Shown here piece by piece: positions 53,204 through 62,008 of a stretch of DNA of 64,000 nucleotides. Numbering within the stretch: the first letter of the stretch is position 1; each line of letters begins with the position of its first letter. Source of the DNA: Ruegeria_C sp041537905 (lineage in GTDB: Bacteria; Pseudomonadota; Alphaproteobacteria; Rhodobacterales; Rhodobacteraceae); the NCBI RefSeq assembly GCF_041537905.1, contig NZ_JBGRUO010000005.1, positions 186,001-250,000 on the forward strand. Reading direction: 5' to 3'. The translations under genes were made by a program, and so were the position numbers. The notes beneath the pieces were generated by a model that did not search any database, had not been told where the DNA came from, and saw only the letters and a list, made by a program, of their open reading frames with translations.

Positions 53204-54097
53204 TCAGTGCTCCAGCAGTTTCCGAGCTGCATTCAACCCGGCAAGTGTCATTTGTTGGCCATCCGCGATCGTCGCCGGGACACCCTGTAACTCCAGTGCC
53301 TTGGCGTATATTGCGGACATCTGTGATGCGCCTATCAGGGCGATCTGTTGACCCAGCCAATAGGGTCGTGCAGCGGCCAGTTCCGCCCCGATCAGCAGAC
53401 CAGAGAGGCGGGCGCGGGACACCGCACCGTCGGTCGCCTCCAGCAGATCGCTGGCGCGGATGCCAAAAAGCCGCGCCGCCATGCTTTCGGGTTTCGACAA
53501 TGTCGTCTCGACCGCCTCGCGAAAGATCTCGTCATCCCAGCCCTCGCCCACAGAATGGCGCAGGACCGAAGATTTCGACAGCAGATCGAACATCTCGCCG
53601 GTCATGAAGGTCTGGAAACTGACCACTTCGCCCGCGCTCACATGCACCCATTTGGAATGGGTGCCGGGCAGGCAGATCACCCCGTCCCAATCCTTGTTGA
53701 GTGCCAAGAATCCGGCGATCTGGGTTTCCTCGCCGCGCATCACATCCGCCGGTTTGGCTTGTTTCAGGCCGGGCACCACATAGGCCCGAAGGCGCGGGTC
53801 AGTCCCCGGCACCCGTATCGGCGCACCCGAGAGCGGCGCAACCGGGACCGTGGCATAAGGTGCCTCGACCCAGCCCTGCCGCGCACCAACCATGCCACAG
53901 GCGATCACGTCAACCGGGGTGTCATCCAACCAGTCCGCCGCTAGTTCCAGCAACGCACCCTGAAACTCGGACCGTGCCAGTCGGCCCATGCCTTTGTCCG
54001 AACGGGCTTCGCCCACGGCGCGCGTGCCCTGCATGGCCCAGACCCGCAAGTGCGAGGTGCCCCAGTCGACCGCGATCCATTCGGCTTCGACGCTCAT
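53204..54097 (-). CDS. dgoK: 2-dehydro-3-deoxygalactonokinase
   Basis: Kinase of 297 residues phosphorylating KDGal at C6. The family start WIAVDWGTSHLRVWAM holds the phosphate-binding Asp, and CGMVGARQGWVEAPY, PGTHSKWV and FMTGEMFDLL are DgoK features. It sits between the SDR and aldolase genes with gaps of three bases and one base. It completes the non-phosphorylating galactose route encoded here. Confidence 0.93.
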   Translation of the reverse strand: MSVEAEWIAVDWGTSHLRVWAMQGTRAVGEARSDKGMGRLARSEFQGALLELAADWLDDTPVDVIACGMVGARQGWVEAPYATVPVAPLSGAPIRVPGTDPRLRAYVVPGLKQAKPADVMRGEETQIAGFLALNKDWDGVICLPGTHSKWVHVSAGEVVSFQTFMTGEMFDLLSKSSVLRHSVGEGWDDEIFREAVETTLSKPESMAARLFGIRASDLLEATDGAVSRARLSGLLIGAELAAARPYWLGQQIALIGASQMSAIYAKALELQGVPATIADGQQMTLAGLNAARKLLEH

Positions 54098-54100
54098 ATC

Positions 54101-54862
54101 CTATCCCGTCACCACAACGCCGCCATCCACGACCATACATTGGCTTGTCATCATCCGGCTGGCATCAGAGGCCAGATACAGCACCGGCCCGATCATGTCA
54201 TCCGGCGTCAGATGCTCTTTCAGGCATTGCCGCTCCAGATGCGCCTCCAGCCCTTCGGGGGTGGCCCATTGATCAAGCTGCTTCTGAGTCAGAACCCAAC
54301 CGGGTGCAAGCGCGTTAACGCGGATTTTCTGCGGCCCGAGCTCGCGCGCCAATGACCGCGTCATGCCGGTGATGCCCGCATTGGCGGTGGTATAGGCGGT
54401 GTAGCCTGCATTGCCCATCATGTAACTGATCGAGCTGAAATTGATGATTGAGCCGCCCTCCTGCATCTGCCGAGCGGCCTCCTTGCAGGCAAAGTAATAG
54501 GCTTTGAGGTTGATCGCCTGCATCCAGTCCCAAAAATCCGGCGTCGCCTCTTCCAGCGAGTGCCGCTTGTCATTGGCGGCGTTGTTGACCAACACCCGAA
54601 TCGGTCCATGGGCATCCCCCGCCTGCCGCATGGTTTCCAGCAGCCGGTCGGTATCGGTGATGTCGCCCTGCATGAAAAGCGGCGCGCGGCCATGCTTTTC
54701 TTGCATTTCGGCCACGAATTCACTGGCATCCGAACGTCCGATAAAGGCGACATTGGCCCCTTGCCCCATGAACCCGTCGGTCAGCGACGCGCCAAGGCCC
54801 GAGCCGCCGCCGGTGATATAGACCGACGCGCCCTTCAGGTCCGGGTGTATAACTTGTGTCAT
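54101..54862 (-). CDS. Short-chain dehydrogenase, probable galactose dehydrogenase
   Basis: Rossmann-fold SDR of 253 residues from the ATG at 54862, with an AGAGGT ribosome site. The cofactor motif GGGSGLG is at residues about 14-20, and NNAAN is conserved. The catalytic Ser is in NFSSISY, and the Tyr in GYTAYTTANAG. At the YxxxK position the codon is AAT (Asn), not Lys, so the usual catalytic Lys is missing. Its place between lactonase/kinase and dehydratase genes implies oxidation of D-galactose to the lactone. The missing Lys makes activity worth testing. Confidence 0.85.
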   Translation of the reverse strand: MTQVIHPDLKGASVYITGGGSGLGASLTDGFMGQGANVAFIGRSDASEFVAEMQEKHGRAPLFMQGDITDTDRLLETMRQAGDAHGPIRVLVNNAANDKRHSLEEATPDFWDWMQAINLKAYYFACKEAARQMQEGGSIINFSSISYMMGNAGYTAYTTANAGITGMTRSLARELGPQKIRVNALAPGWVLTQKQLDQWATPEGLEAHLERQCLKEHLTPDDMIGPVLYLASDASRMMTSQCMVVDGGVVVTG

Positions 54863-54883
54863 TCGCTTACCTCTCAACTGAGC

Positions 54884-54930
54884 GGGAAGAAAACTCGAAT
54901 TCTCTTCCCAAGATTTTTTGAAAAATCTTG
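54884..54930 (-). promoter_or_regulatory. Two tandem intercistronic hairpins
   Basis: Read on the minus strand: a ten-base-pair AT-rich stem (54909-54930) is followed by GGGAAGA paired with TCTTCCC (54884-54909 region). Both lie between the dehydratase stop and the SDR start. They could stabilise or attenuate the long operon mRNA at this point. Confidence 0.5.
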
Positions 54931-54943
54931 TTTGCGGTTGGCA

Positions 54944-56650
54944 TCAGTGGCTCTCCCGCGTGACCGGGCGCGTATCCTTGCCGACCAGAAAATCCAGATC
55001 GGCCCCCTGATCGGCCTGCAACACATGATCGACATACATCTTTGCATAGCCGCGCGTGTAATGCGGCGCAGGTGCGGCCCATTCGGCGCGGCGCTCCGCC
55101 AGCACCTCGTCGGATACCAGCAGTTCCAGCACCCCGTTCGCAGCTGACACCTTGATCCGGTCGCCCGTGCGCACCAGCGCCAGCGGTCCGCCTGCGGTCG
55201 CCTCAGGGCTGACATGCAGGATCACCGTGCCAAAGGCCGTGCCAGACATGCGCGCATCGCTGACTCGCACGATGTCGCGAACGCCTTTCTTCACCAGTTT
55301 GGCGGGGACCGGCATATCGCCAACCTCTGGCATACCGGGATAGCCTTTGGGCCCGCAATGCTTCAGCACGAGGATGGTGTTCTCATCCACCGGCAGGTCG
55401 TCGCGGTCGATATTGGCCTTCAGCTCTTCGATGGTCTCGAAAACATAGGCCTCGCCCTCATGCTCCAGCAGATGATCGCTGGCCGCTGAGGGTTTCACGA
55501 TCGCGCCCTTGGGGGCCAGATTGCCGCGCAGCACCCGCAACCCGGCGGCAGGTTTGCGTGGGGCATCAAAGGGATAGATGACGTCGCGGTTATAGCATTC
55601 GGCCTCGCCGTAATAATGCGAGATGTCCTTGCCCATCACCGTATTGGCTGCGCGCAGCTTGTGGCTGAGCTCTTTCAGCACCACAGGCACGCCGCCCGCA
55701 TAGCAGAAATCCTCCATCAGGTAGTTGCCCGACGGCATGCAGTTCACGAGCAGCGGGATCTCACCACCGATCTCGAAATCCTCCATGGTCAGGTCCACGC
55801 CGACCCGACCCGCCAGTGCCAGAAGATGCACCACCGCATTGGTTGAACCGCCAAGCGCAGCATTGGCCAGAATGGCGTTTTCAAAGCTCGCCTTGGTCAG
55901 CACATCCGAAAGTTTCAGCTCTTCCTCGACCATCTCGACGATGCGCTTGCCGGTCATATGCGCCAGTGCCATGCGCCGCGCATCAACCGCCGGTAGCGAG
56001 CCGTTCATCGGCAGCGCCAGGCCCATCGCCTCGGTCAGCGAGGACATGGTCGAGGCGGTGCCCATGGTCATGCAAACGCCCTTGGACCGGCTCATGCCAG
56101 ATTCAGTTGCCATGAAATCCTTGAGCGTCATGTCGCCCGCCTTCACGTCCATTGCGAATTTGCGCACATCGGTGCCCGAGCCCAGATCGCGCCCCTTCCA
56201 CTTGCCGTTCAGCATCGGGCCGGAACTGACCACGATGGTCGGCAGATCGACCGAGGCCGCGCCCATCAGCTGCCCCGGCGTGGTCTTGTCGCAGCCGCCC
56301 AACAGCACCACGCCGTCCATGCCATAGGCACGAATGCTCTCCTCCACATCCATCGACAGCAGGTTGCGGAAGAGCATCGCCGTGGGCTTCATCTGGGTCT
56401 CGCCCAGCGACATCACCGGGAATTCCACCGGGAAACCGCCCGCCTCCCACACACCGCGCTTCACCCCTTCGGCCAGTTCGCGCAGGCCCGAGTTGCAGGG
56501 CGTAAGTTCCGACCATGTGTTGCAGATGCCGATGACGGGTCGCCCGTCAAAGGCATGGTCGGGAAAACCCTGGTTCTTCATCCAGGACCGGCGGACAAAA
56601 CCATCCTTGTCCAGCATGCCATACCAGCCGCGGTTGCGTCGCTCGCTCAT
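54944..56650 (-). CDS. IlvD/Edd-family sugar-acid dehydratase, probable galactonate dehydratase
   Basis: Iron-sulfur dehydratase of 568 residues starting MSERRNRGWYG at 56650. Cluster cysteines are expected in ELTPCNSG, GGCDKTTPG and KGVCMTMG. The length and start resemble L-arabinonate and related aldonate dehydratases rather than IlvD proper. In this operon it should convert galactonate to 2-dehydro-3-deoxygalactonate, a role filled in enterobacteria by the unrelated DgoD. The ATG overlaps the alpha-galactosidase stop (ATGA). The in-frame extension upstream of 56650 has no coding support. Confidence 0.92.
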   Translation of the reverse strand: MSERRNRGWYGMLDKDGFVRRSWMKNQGFPDHAFDGRPVIGICNTWSELTPCNSGLRELAEGVKRGVWEAGGFPVEFPVMSLGETQMKPTAMLFRNLLSMDVEESIRAYGMDGVVLLGGCDKTTPGQLMGAASVDLPTIVVSSGPMLNGKWKGRDLGSGTDVRKFAMDVKAGDMTLKDFMATESGMSRSKGVCMTMGTASTMSSLTEAMGLALPMNGSLPAVDARRMALAHMTGKRIVEMVEEELKLSDVLTKASFENAILANAALGGSTNAVVHLLALAGRVGVDLTMEDFEIGGEIPLLVNCMPSGNYLMEDFCYAGGVPVVLKELSHKLRAANTVMGKDISHYYGEAECYNRDVIYPFDAPRKPAAGLRVLRGNLAPKGAIVKPSAASDHLLEHEGEAYVFETIEELKANIDRDDLPVDENTILVLKHCGPKGYPGMPEVGDMPVPAKLVKKGVRDIVRVSDARMSGTAFGTVILHVSPEATAGGPLALVRTGDRIKVSAANGVLELLVSDEVLAERRAEWAAPAPHYTRGYAKMYVDHVLQADQGADLDFLVGKDTRPVTRESH

Positions 56651-58734
56651 AGTTTCTTGCCTTCGATCACCCACATGCTCTGTGGGAAGCTCCAGGGCAG
56701 GGTCAGCCCGTAGCTCATCAGATATTGCCCGCTCAGCGTCACGGGTTGTTGTTTCAGAACCGGATTGCCGCGCGACAGTGTCGGCGGCGCCTCGGCGGTG
56801 CGGCGCAGTTCGACCTGATAGAGCGCGTCCGCTTCCAGCCGCGTCAGCCGCAGCGGGCGTGGCGCGATCTGGGCCGAGGTGTCGGCCTTGCCTGCAAAGA
56901 CCACGAAGCGCGAGCCATCGGTGGTTTGCTGCTGTTCGGCAATCACCGACGGATCGGGGCTGTCGAGCCGCAGGATATCGGCGTAATAGAGCCAGTCGCG
57001 ATTGGCCTTCCACCACGCGGTCACGCCCTTCAGCACCGCCGCCTCGTCTTCGGTCAGTTCACGCGGGTCCATTTCGAACCCCATATGCCGCTGGGCGGCC
57101 ACCCAGGCGCGAAAGCGGATGTCCAGCACGCGGCCCGAAGTGTGGCAGACCCGCGGGCCGACATGACTGCCCGTCACGGCCATGGGCAGGAAGATCGACG
57201 CGTTATGCTGGATGCGCAACCGCTCCAGCGCGTCGTTACTGTCGCTCAGCCAGACCCGCTGGGTGCGTTTGAGAATGCCGAAATCGATCCGACCGCCTCC
57301 GGAGGCGCAGCTTTCGATCTCCACATGTGGGAAATCGGCGCGCAGCCGGTCGATCAGCGCATAAGAGCCCCGCGTCTGCGCCGCGTCGGGCATGGGCAGA
57401 ACGCGGTTATGGTCCCATTTGATATAGTCGATGTCGTGGCCCGACAGGATCGCCGCCATTCGCTCGTACAGGAACTCCCGCACCTCTGGCAGCGCCATGT
57501 TCAGCGCCTTCTGCTGACGGCCCAGGATCTGGTCCTCGCCCCCCAGCGCCCATTCCGGATGCGCCCGGTGGATCGAACTGTCGGGGTTGATCATCTCGGG
57601 CTCGAACCAGATGCCGAAGGTCATACCCAGCGAATGAACATGTTTGATCAGGGGGTCGAGACCATCGGGATACTTGCGCGGATCGACCTCCCAATCGGAA
57701 AGCGATGAGGTGTCGTCATCGCGCTGCCCGAACCAGCCATCATCCAGCACGAAGCGTTCCGCGCCCAGATCGGCGGCGCGTTCCGCGATGTCCTTCAACT
57801 CCGGCAGGTTGTGGTTGAAATAGACCGCTTCCCAGCAATTGTAGTGTACGGGCCGGGCGCGGTCGGGCTTGGGAAAGGCCACGATCCGGTCGCGCAGATG
57901 GCGCTGGAAGGCGACGGCGCAACCATTGATCCCGTCATTGGAGAACACCGCATAAAGCGGCGCGGTCTCGAACCGGGTGAGCGCGTCGCGCTCCATCCGT
58001 GCGGCCTGCCCGAACTGGATCTGGCGACGGCCATCGGGCAGTTCCTCGGCCACCATCCGGTGCCCGCCGGACCAACCGTAATGGAACCCATAGGCCTGCC
58101 CCTGCGCATTGGTCGCACCGCGCACCGGCACGATCAGGCCGGGGAAATGCTCATGCCCGGTGCGCCCCGTGCGGTTTTCGCGATAGCGGATTCCGGGCGA
58201 CCATGCGGTGCGGTTCATCTGGAACTCACCACACCAGCGCCCGGCGAAATCCAGCATCTCGTCCGATAGCTGCGGGCCGGGGAAAACCGGCGCGCTGAGC
58301 CAGTGCAGCAGCACCGGGCGATCGGCCTCAAGCGAGGCCTGCGCCTCGATGATATGGGTCTTGGGATCGATCGAGAACCGAGCCTGATAGGTCAGCCGGT
58401 GCGCTTCGTCCCGATACGTCAGGACCAGATGACGCTCATCGACCTCTTCGCTTTCATAGCAGAACTTGGGTAACAGCGGCGTGCCGTCGCCGTCACGGAC
58501 GATCAGTCCGGGCTGACCGGGGAAACTGCGCGTGGCCTCGGGACAAATCGACAATTCGGGGTTTGCATCCAGCATCCCCCCGGTCAGATCCAGCCCGTAA
58601 GCCATGAACAGCGTTTCCGCGCTTTCGCCATCCGGCAGACGCGGCCCGAAATACACAACTTCGGGAAGGTGCTCGCGATGGGCCGCGAGCACCAGAGATT
58701 GCCGCTCATCATGCAGCGACCATGTTCTTATCAT
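56647..58734 (-). CDS. Alpha-galactosidase, GH36 family
   Basis: Hydrolase of 695 residues cleaving alpha-1,6-galactosides such as melibiose or raffinose. An N-terminal beta domain is followed by the barrel. The nucleophile Asp lies in YIKWDHNR and the acid/base Asp in WLSDSNDA. The segments NCWEAVYFNHN, VLDDGWFG and GIWFEPEMINPDS are typical of GH36. No signal peptide is seen, so it is cytoplasmic. It overlaps its neighbours by one base and by four bases, which places it firmly within the transport and catabolic operon. Confidence 0.95.
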   Translation of the reverse strand: MIRTWSLHDERQSLVLAAHREHLPEVVYFGPRLPDGESAETLFMAYGLDLTGGMLDANPELSICPEATRSFPGQPGLIVRDGDGTPLLPKFCYESEEVDERHLVLTYRDEAHRLTYQARFSIDPKTHIIEAQASLEADRPVLLHWLSAPVFPGPQLSDEMLDFAGRWCGEFQMNRTAWSPGIRYRENRTGRTGHEHFPGLIVPVRGATNAQGQAYGFHYGWSGGHRMVAEELPDGRRQIQFGQAARMERDALTRFETAPLYAVFSNDGINGCAVAFQRHLRDRIVAFPKPDRARPVHYNCWEAVYFNHNLPELKDIAERAADLGAERFVLDDGWFGQRDDDTSSLSDWEVDPRKYPDGLDPLIKHVHSLGMTFGIWFEPEMINPDSSIHRAHPEWALGGEDQILGRQQKALNMALPEVREFLYERMAAILSGHDIDYIKWDHNRVLPMPDAAQTRGSYALIDRLRADFPHVEIESCASGGGRIDFGILKRTQRVWLSDSNDALERLRIQHNASIFLPMAVTGSHVGPRVCHTSGRVLDIRFRAWVAAQRHMGFEMDPRELTEDEAAVLKGVTAWWKANRDWLYYADILRLDSPDPSVIAEQQQTTDGSRFVVFAGKADTSAQIAPRPLRLTRLEADALYQVELRRTAEAPPTLSRGNPVLKQQPVTLSGQYLMSYGLTLPWSFPQSMWVIEGKKL

Positions 58735-59582
58735 TACTTGACGGCTCCGAGGGTGAGACCCGCGATAAAGTGTTTCTGCATCAGGAAGAACATCGCCACC
58801 GGCGGCAGCGCCGCTACGATGCTGCCTGCACTCATCAGGTGATACGCGGCTCGGAACTGCGCGTTGAAGCTGGTGATGCCCGCCGTGACCGGCTGGCTCT
58901 CGGCGCCTTGCGTCAGCACCACCGCCCAGAAATAGTCGTTCCAGATGAAGGTGAACATCAGCACGCTGAGCGCGGCCAGCGCCGGTTTCATCAGCGGCAG
59001 GACCACATACCAGAAGATCTTGATCTCGCTGATGCCTTCAACACGCGCCGCTTCGATCAGAGCAAAGGGCAGCGCCTTGATGAAGTTGCGCATGAACAAC
59101 GTGCAGAAGCCGGTCTGGAACGCGATATGGAACAGCACGAGGCCCGTCTTGGTGTTATAAAGCCCCAGTTCCAGGGTCAGGTCGCGCACCGGCACCATCA
59201 GAATCTGGAACGGCACGAAGTTGCCCGCCACAAACATGAAGAAGATCCACAGGTTCGACTTGAACTTGTAGATGCCAAGGGCAAAGCCGGTCATCGAACT
59301 CAGCGCCACCGCCCCGATCACCGTGGGCACGGTGATCAGGATCGAGTTCAGCATGTAGCGCGGCATATCGCTGTTGAAAAAGACCTGTCCGTAATTGTGC
59401 ATGAACTCGAAGGAGGACGGCAGACCCCAGTAGTTGGCGTTGACGAAATCCGCATCCGGTTTGACCGAGAAGAGCGCCACCGCCAGTAGCGGCCCCAGCC
59501 AGAGCAACAGGGCAACAGGCAACAGCGCCTTGTAGGTGATCTGGGCGGCTTGCGACTGTTTTTCGATTGGTGTGGGAAACAT
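58734..59582 (-). CDS. ABC sugar importer permease (MalG type)
   Basis: Inner-membrane permease of 282 residues with six helices. The EAA-type loop that contacts the ATPase reads EAARVEGISEIKIFWYVVLPLMKPAL (residues about 180-205). The C-terminus ends VAMFFLMQKHFIAGLTLGAVK, as in MalG relatives. It pairs with the MalF-type permease three bases upstream and should use the UgpC-like ATPase encoded divergently. Confidence 0.94.
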   Translation of the reverse strand: MFPTPIEKQSQAAQITYKALLPVALLLWLGPLLAVALFSVKPDADFVNANYWGLPSSFEFMHNYGQVFFNSDMPRYMLNSILITVPTVIGAVALSSMTGFALGIYKFKSNLWIFFMFVAGNFVPFQILMVPVRDLTLELGLYNTKTGLVLFHIAFQTGFCTLFMRNFIKALPFALIEAARVEGISEIKIFWYVVLPLMKPALAALSVLMFTFIWNDYFWAVVLTQGAESQPVTAGITSFNAQFRAAYHLMSAGSIVAALPPVAMFFLMQKHFIAGLTLGAVK

Positions 59583-59585
59583 GGC

Positions 59586-60518
59586 TTAGTGTCCCTTCTC
59601 TTCGCGATACATCGACCACAGGAAGTAGACGATGAAGCACATCATGATCATGAACAGCACCACGGCGATAGCAGCGCCATAGCCCATGCGGAACCCGTAT
59701 TCCGACAGCGCCACTTCGAACATGTAATAGGCCAGCACGCGGGACGACCCGAAGGGTCCGCCCTGGGTCATGACCGAGATCAGGTCAAAGGACCTGAGCG
59801 CGCCGATGATTGTCACCACGAACGCGATGAAGGTGGCGGGCCGCAATTGCGGCAGCACGATATACCACAGCATCTTGGCGCCTTTTGCGCCATCCAGACG
59901 CCCGGCCTCGATCTGTTCGGGATCGACCGCGTTCAGGCCGGTAAGATAGAGGATCATACAATAAGCGGTCTGCGGCCAGAGCCCTGCGGCAATGATGCCA
60001 TAGGTTACCAGATGTTCATTGCCGAGTACGTTGATCGGCCCCAGGCCGAACACGCCGATCATCTGGTTCAGCAACCCGAAGGTGGGATCATAGAACCACG
60101 TGAACACGAGGCCCACGACAACCTGGCTGATCACAAAGGGGAAGAAGAACAGCGACTTGTACAGCCGGATGCCAAACACGGTCTGGTTCAGCAAGAGCGC
60201 AATGAACAGACCGGCAGGGATCGCCAGCAGATAAAGCACCAGCCAGATCAGGTTGTTCTTGAGCGAGACATAAAACGCATCGCGATCGACCCATTCATAG
60301 TACAGGTCCTCGTAGTTGCGCAGGCCGATATATTCCGCCTGCCCCAGCCCATCCCATTGATAAAGCGACAGGTTGAAGGACTGGAATACCGGGGCAATCA
60401 CATAGACAACAAAGAACAGGATACCCGGCGCCAGAAACAGCCAGGGCGCAATGGCCTGTTGGTTGCGATGGAACCAGCTTTCGGGTTTATCGTCTAGGAT
60501 ATCGGTCGAGGCGGTCAT
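59586..60518 (-). CDS. ABC sugar importer permease (MalF/UgpA type)
   Basis: Inner-membrane permease of 310 residues with six helices. The second in-frame ATG (60518) is favoured because AGAGGG lies nine bases ahead; the first ATG (60527) would leave no spacing. The EAA-like loop reads EAGRLDGAKGAKMLWYIVLPQLRPATF (residues about 205-230). It lies after an intercistronic hairpin that follows the binding-protein gene. Confidence 0.93.
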   Translation of the reverse strand: MTASTDILDDKPESWFHRNQQAIAPWLFLAPGILFFVVYVIAPVFQSFNLSLYQWDGLGQAEYIGLRNYEDLYYEWVDRDAFYVSLKNNLIWLVLYLLAIPAGLFIALLLNQTVFGIRLYKSLFFFPFVISQVVVGLVFTWFYDPTFGLLNQMIGVFGLGPINVLGNEHLVTYGIIAAGLWPQTAYCMILYLTGLNAVDPEQIEAGRLDGAKGAKMLWYIVLPQLRPATFIAFVVTIIGALRSFDLISVMTQGGPFGSSRVLAYYMFEVALSEYGFRMGYGAAIAVVLFMIMMCFIVYFLWSMYREEKGH

Positions 60519-60589
60519 GTCGGCCATCCCTCTGAAACGTGTGGGGTGCGACCGGCGGGTGCCCCGCCCGGCCGCGTTGTCAGGAACAG

Positions 60590-60609
60590 GATGGGGTTTT
60601 CACCCCATC
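60590..60609 (-). promoter_or_regulatory. Intercistronic hairpin after the binding-protein gene
   Basis: Eight-base-pair stem GATGGGGT with ACCCCATC and a four-base loop, four bases after the stop. Such elements often raise binding-protein mRNA relative to permease mRNA in ABC operons. Confidence 0.6.
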
Positions 60610-60613
60610 TCGC

Positions 60614-61870
60614 TTACTTGTAGATACGACCGCGTGCGCGTTCGAGCTTGGAGAGGACCTTGTCGAGGCTGTCGGGCTTGACCATGAATTCCTGGAAGCC
60701 TTCCATCGACACTTTGGCCATTTCCGCCGGTGCATCGCGATCCCAGAACTGGGCCACGCCACCGGGGCTGTTTTCGCTCAGCATGACAAAGCCCTTCTGC
60801 AAGAACTTGTCGTCATCCACGGTGGATTTCGAGTTCACGGGCAGCTGGCCGAGGTTCTTGCCGTTGTTGATGATGGTCTGCTCCTCAGGCGAGGCGACAA
60901 AGCGCAGGAATTCGCGAGCCGCATCCTTGTTTTTGGCAGCGGACGGGATGTGGAACGTATCGGTCGGCGCGTCTTCCGCCTTTTCCACGCCCGGAGTGAT
61001 CTCGACAAACTGGTAGAAGTCAAGCTGATCATCGGTCAGACCCGCATCGCGCAGCGGTGCCACGGCGAAGTTCCCCATCAGGTAGGCGGTCGCTTCACCA
61101 TTGACCATGAAGGGCAGCGCTTCCTGCCAGCTGTAGGTCTGGTGGTTGTCGATGAACGCGCCCATGTCGATGAGCTCTTTCCAGTTCATGAACGTCTGCT
61201 TGACCCGGTCGTCTTCCCAGCTGATTTCGCCATTGGCCAGCTGGTTGTGGAAGTCATAGCCATTGGTGCGCATGTTCAGGTAGTCGAACCAGCCACCGGC
61301 GGTCCACAGGAACTTGGTGCCGATTGTATAGCAGGCGCGGCCCGATGCGACGATCTTTTCGCAATTGGCCTTTTCCTCTTCCCAGGTGGTCGGCTCGCTC
61401 AGGCCCAGCTCGTCAAAGATGTCTTTGCGATAATACACGCCCCACTGGTAGTAGGTATAGGGCACGCCCCACTGCTTGCCATCGATGGTCATCGCGCCTT
61501 TGGTCGACTTCAGATCGTCGGCGAACATCGGCTCTGCCCACAGATCTGACACATCCTCGAACAGACCCGCATCGACATAAGGCTTCATCCGGTTGGCGGC
61601 ATACCAGGTTGCCACATCCGGTGCGTTGGCCGTCAGGAAGTTGCGGATCTGGGTCTTGTACGCTTCGCGGTCGATCACCGTGATTTCGATGTTGAGATCA
61701 GGGTTCTTCTCGCCAAAACGCGCGATCATCGCTTCCATTGTTGCGCGCGGCGCGGGGTTCGACGTGTCGAGAAAGATCGACAGATCGCCGCTGACTTGCG
61801 CCGAGGCCGGCGCCGACAATGCCGTGCAGGCGGCAAGAGCGGCCAAAGTCCGCTTCGTCATGGAATGCAT
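60614..61870 (-). CDS. ABC importer periplasmic sugar-binding protein
   Basis: Extracellular solute-binding protein (family 1) of 418 residues. The ATG at 61870 follows GGGAGGAAACC. The signal peptide KRTLAALAACTALSAPASA ends at about residue 22, before QVSGD. The mature domain has the typical segments DTSNPAPRATMEAMIARF and TYYQWGVYYRKDIFDELGL. With the two permeases and the ATPase it forms the importer. The enzymes in the operon indicate galactosides as cargo, but specificity is not readable from sequence. Confidence 0.94.
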   Translation of the reverse strand: MHSMTKRTLAALAACTALSAPASAQVSGDLSIFLDTSNPAPRATMEAMIARFGEKNPDLNIEITVIDREAYKTQIRNFLTANAPDVATWYAANRMKPYVDAGLFEDVSDLWAEPMFADDLKSTKGAMTIDGKQWGVPYTYYQWGVYYRKDIFDELGLSEPTTWEEEKANCEKIVASGRACYTIGTKFLWTAGGWFDYLNMRTNGYDFHNQLANGEISWEDDRVKQTFMNWKELIDMGAFIDNHQTYSWQEALPFMVNGEATAYLMGNFAVAPLRDAGLTDDQLDFYQFVEITPGVEKAEDAPTDTFHIPSAAKNKDAAREFLRFVASPEEQTIINNGKNLGQLPVNSKSTVDDDKFLQKGFVMLSENSPGGVAQFWDRDAPAEMAKVSMEGFQEFMVKPDSLDKVLSKLERARGRIYK

Positions 61871-61895
61871 GGTTTCCTCCCTGTAGCTTCCATTT

Positions 61896-61914
61896 GGTTC
61901 CATTATTTGAAACC
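61896..61914. promoter_or_regulatory. Candidate operator in the divergent promoter region
   Basis: GGTTCC-N7-GAAACC, an inverted repeat with one mismatch, in the 138-base gap between the binding-protein gene and the divergent IclR-type gene. It is a plausible site for that regulator. Confidence 0.45.
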
Positions 61915-62008
61915 GTGTTTTACATGTTGAAAACTACACATCATTCCGGCTAGTGTTGTCAACACCAATCCTGCGGGAGGGCAGGAGCAAGGGAGGAGAC
62001 GTCACCGC

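Noticed and set aside
56651..57016. N-terminal extension of the IlvD/Edd dehydratase frame by 122 codons
   Set aside because: It overlaps the end of the alpha-galactosidase gene, whose reading is firm. The ATG at 56650 with an ATGA overlap gives the normal protein start.
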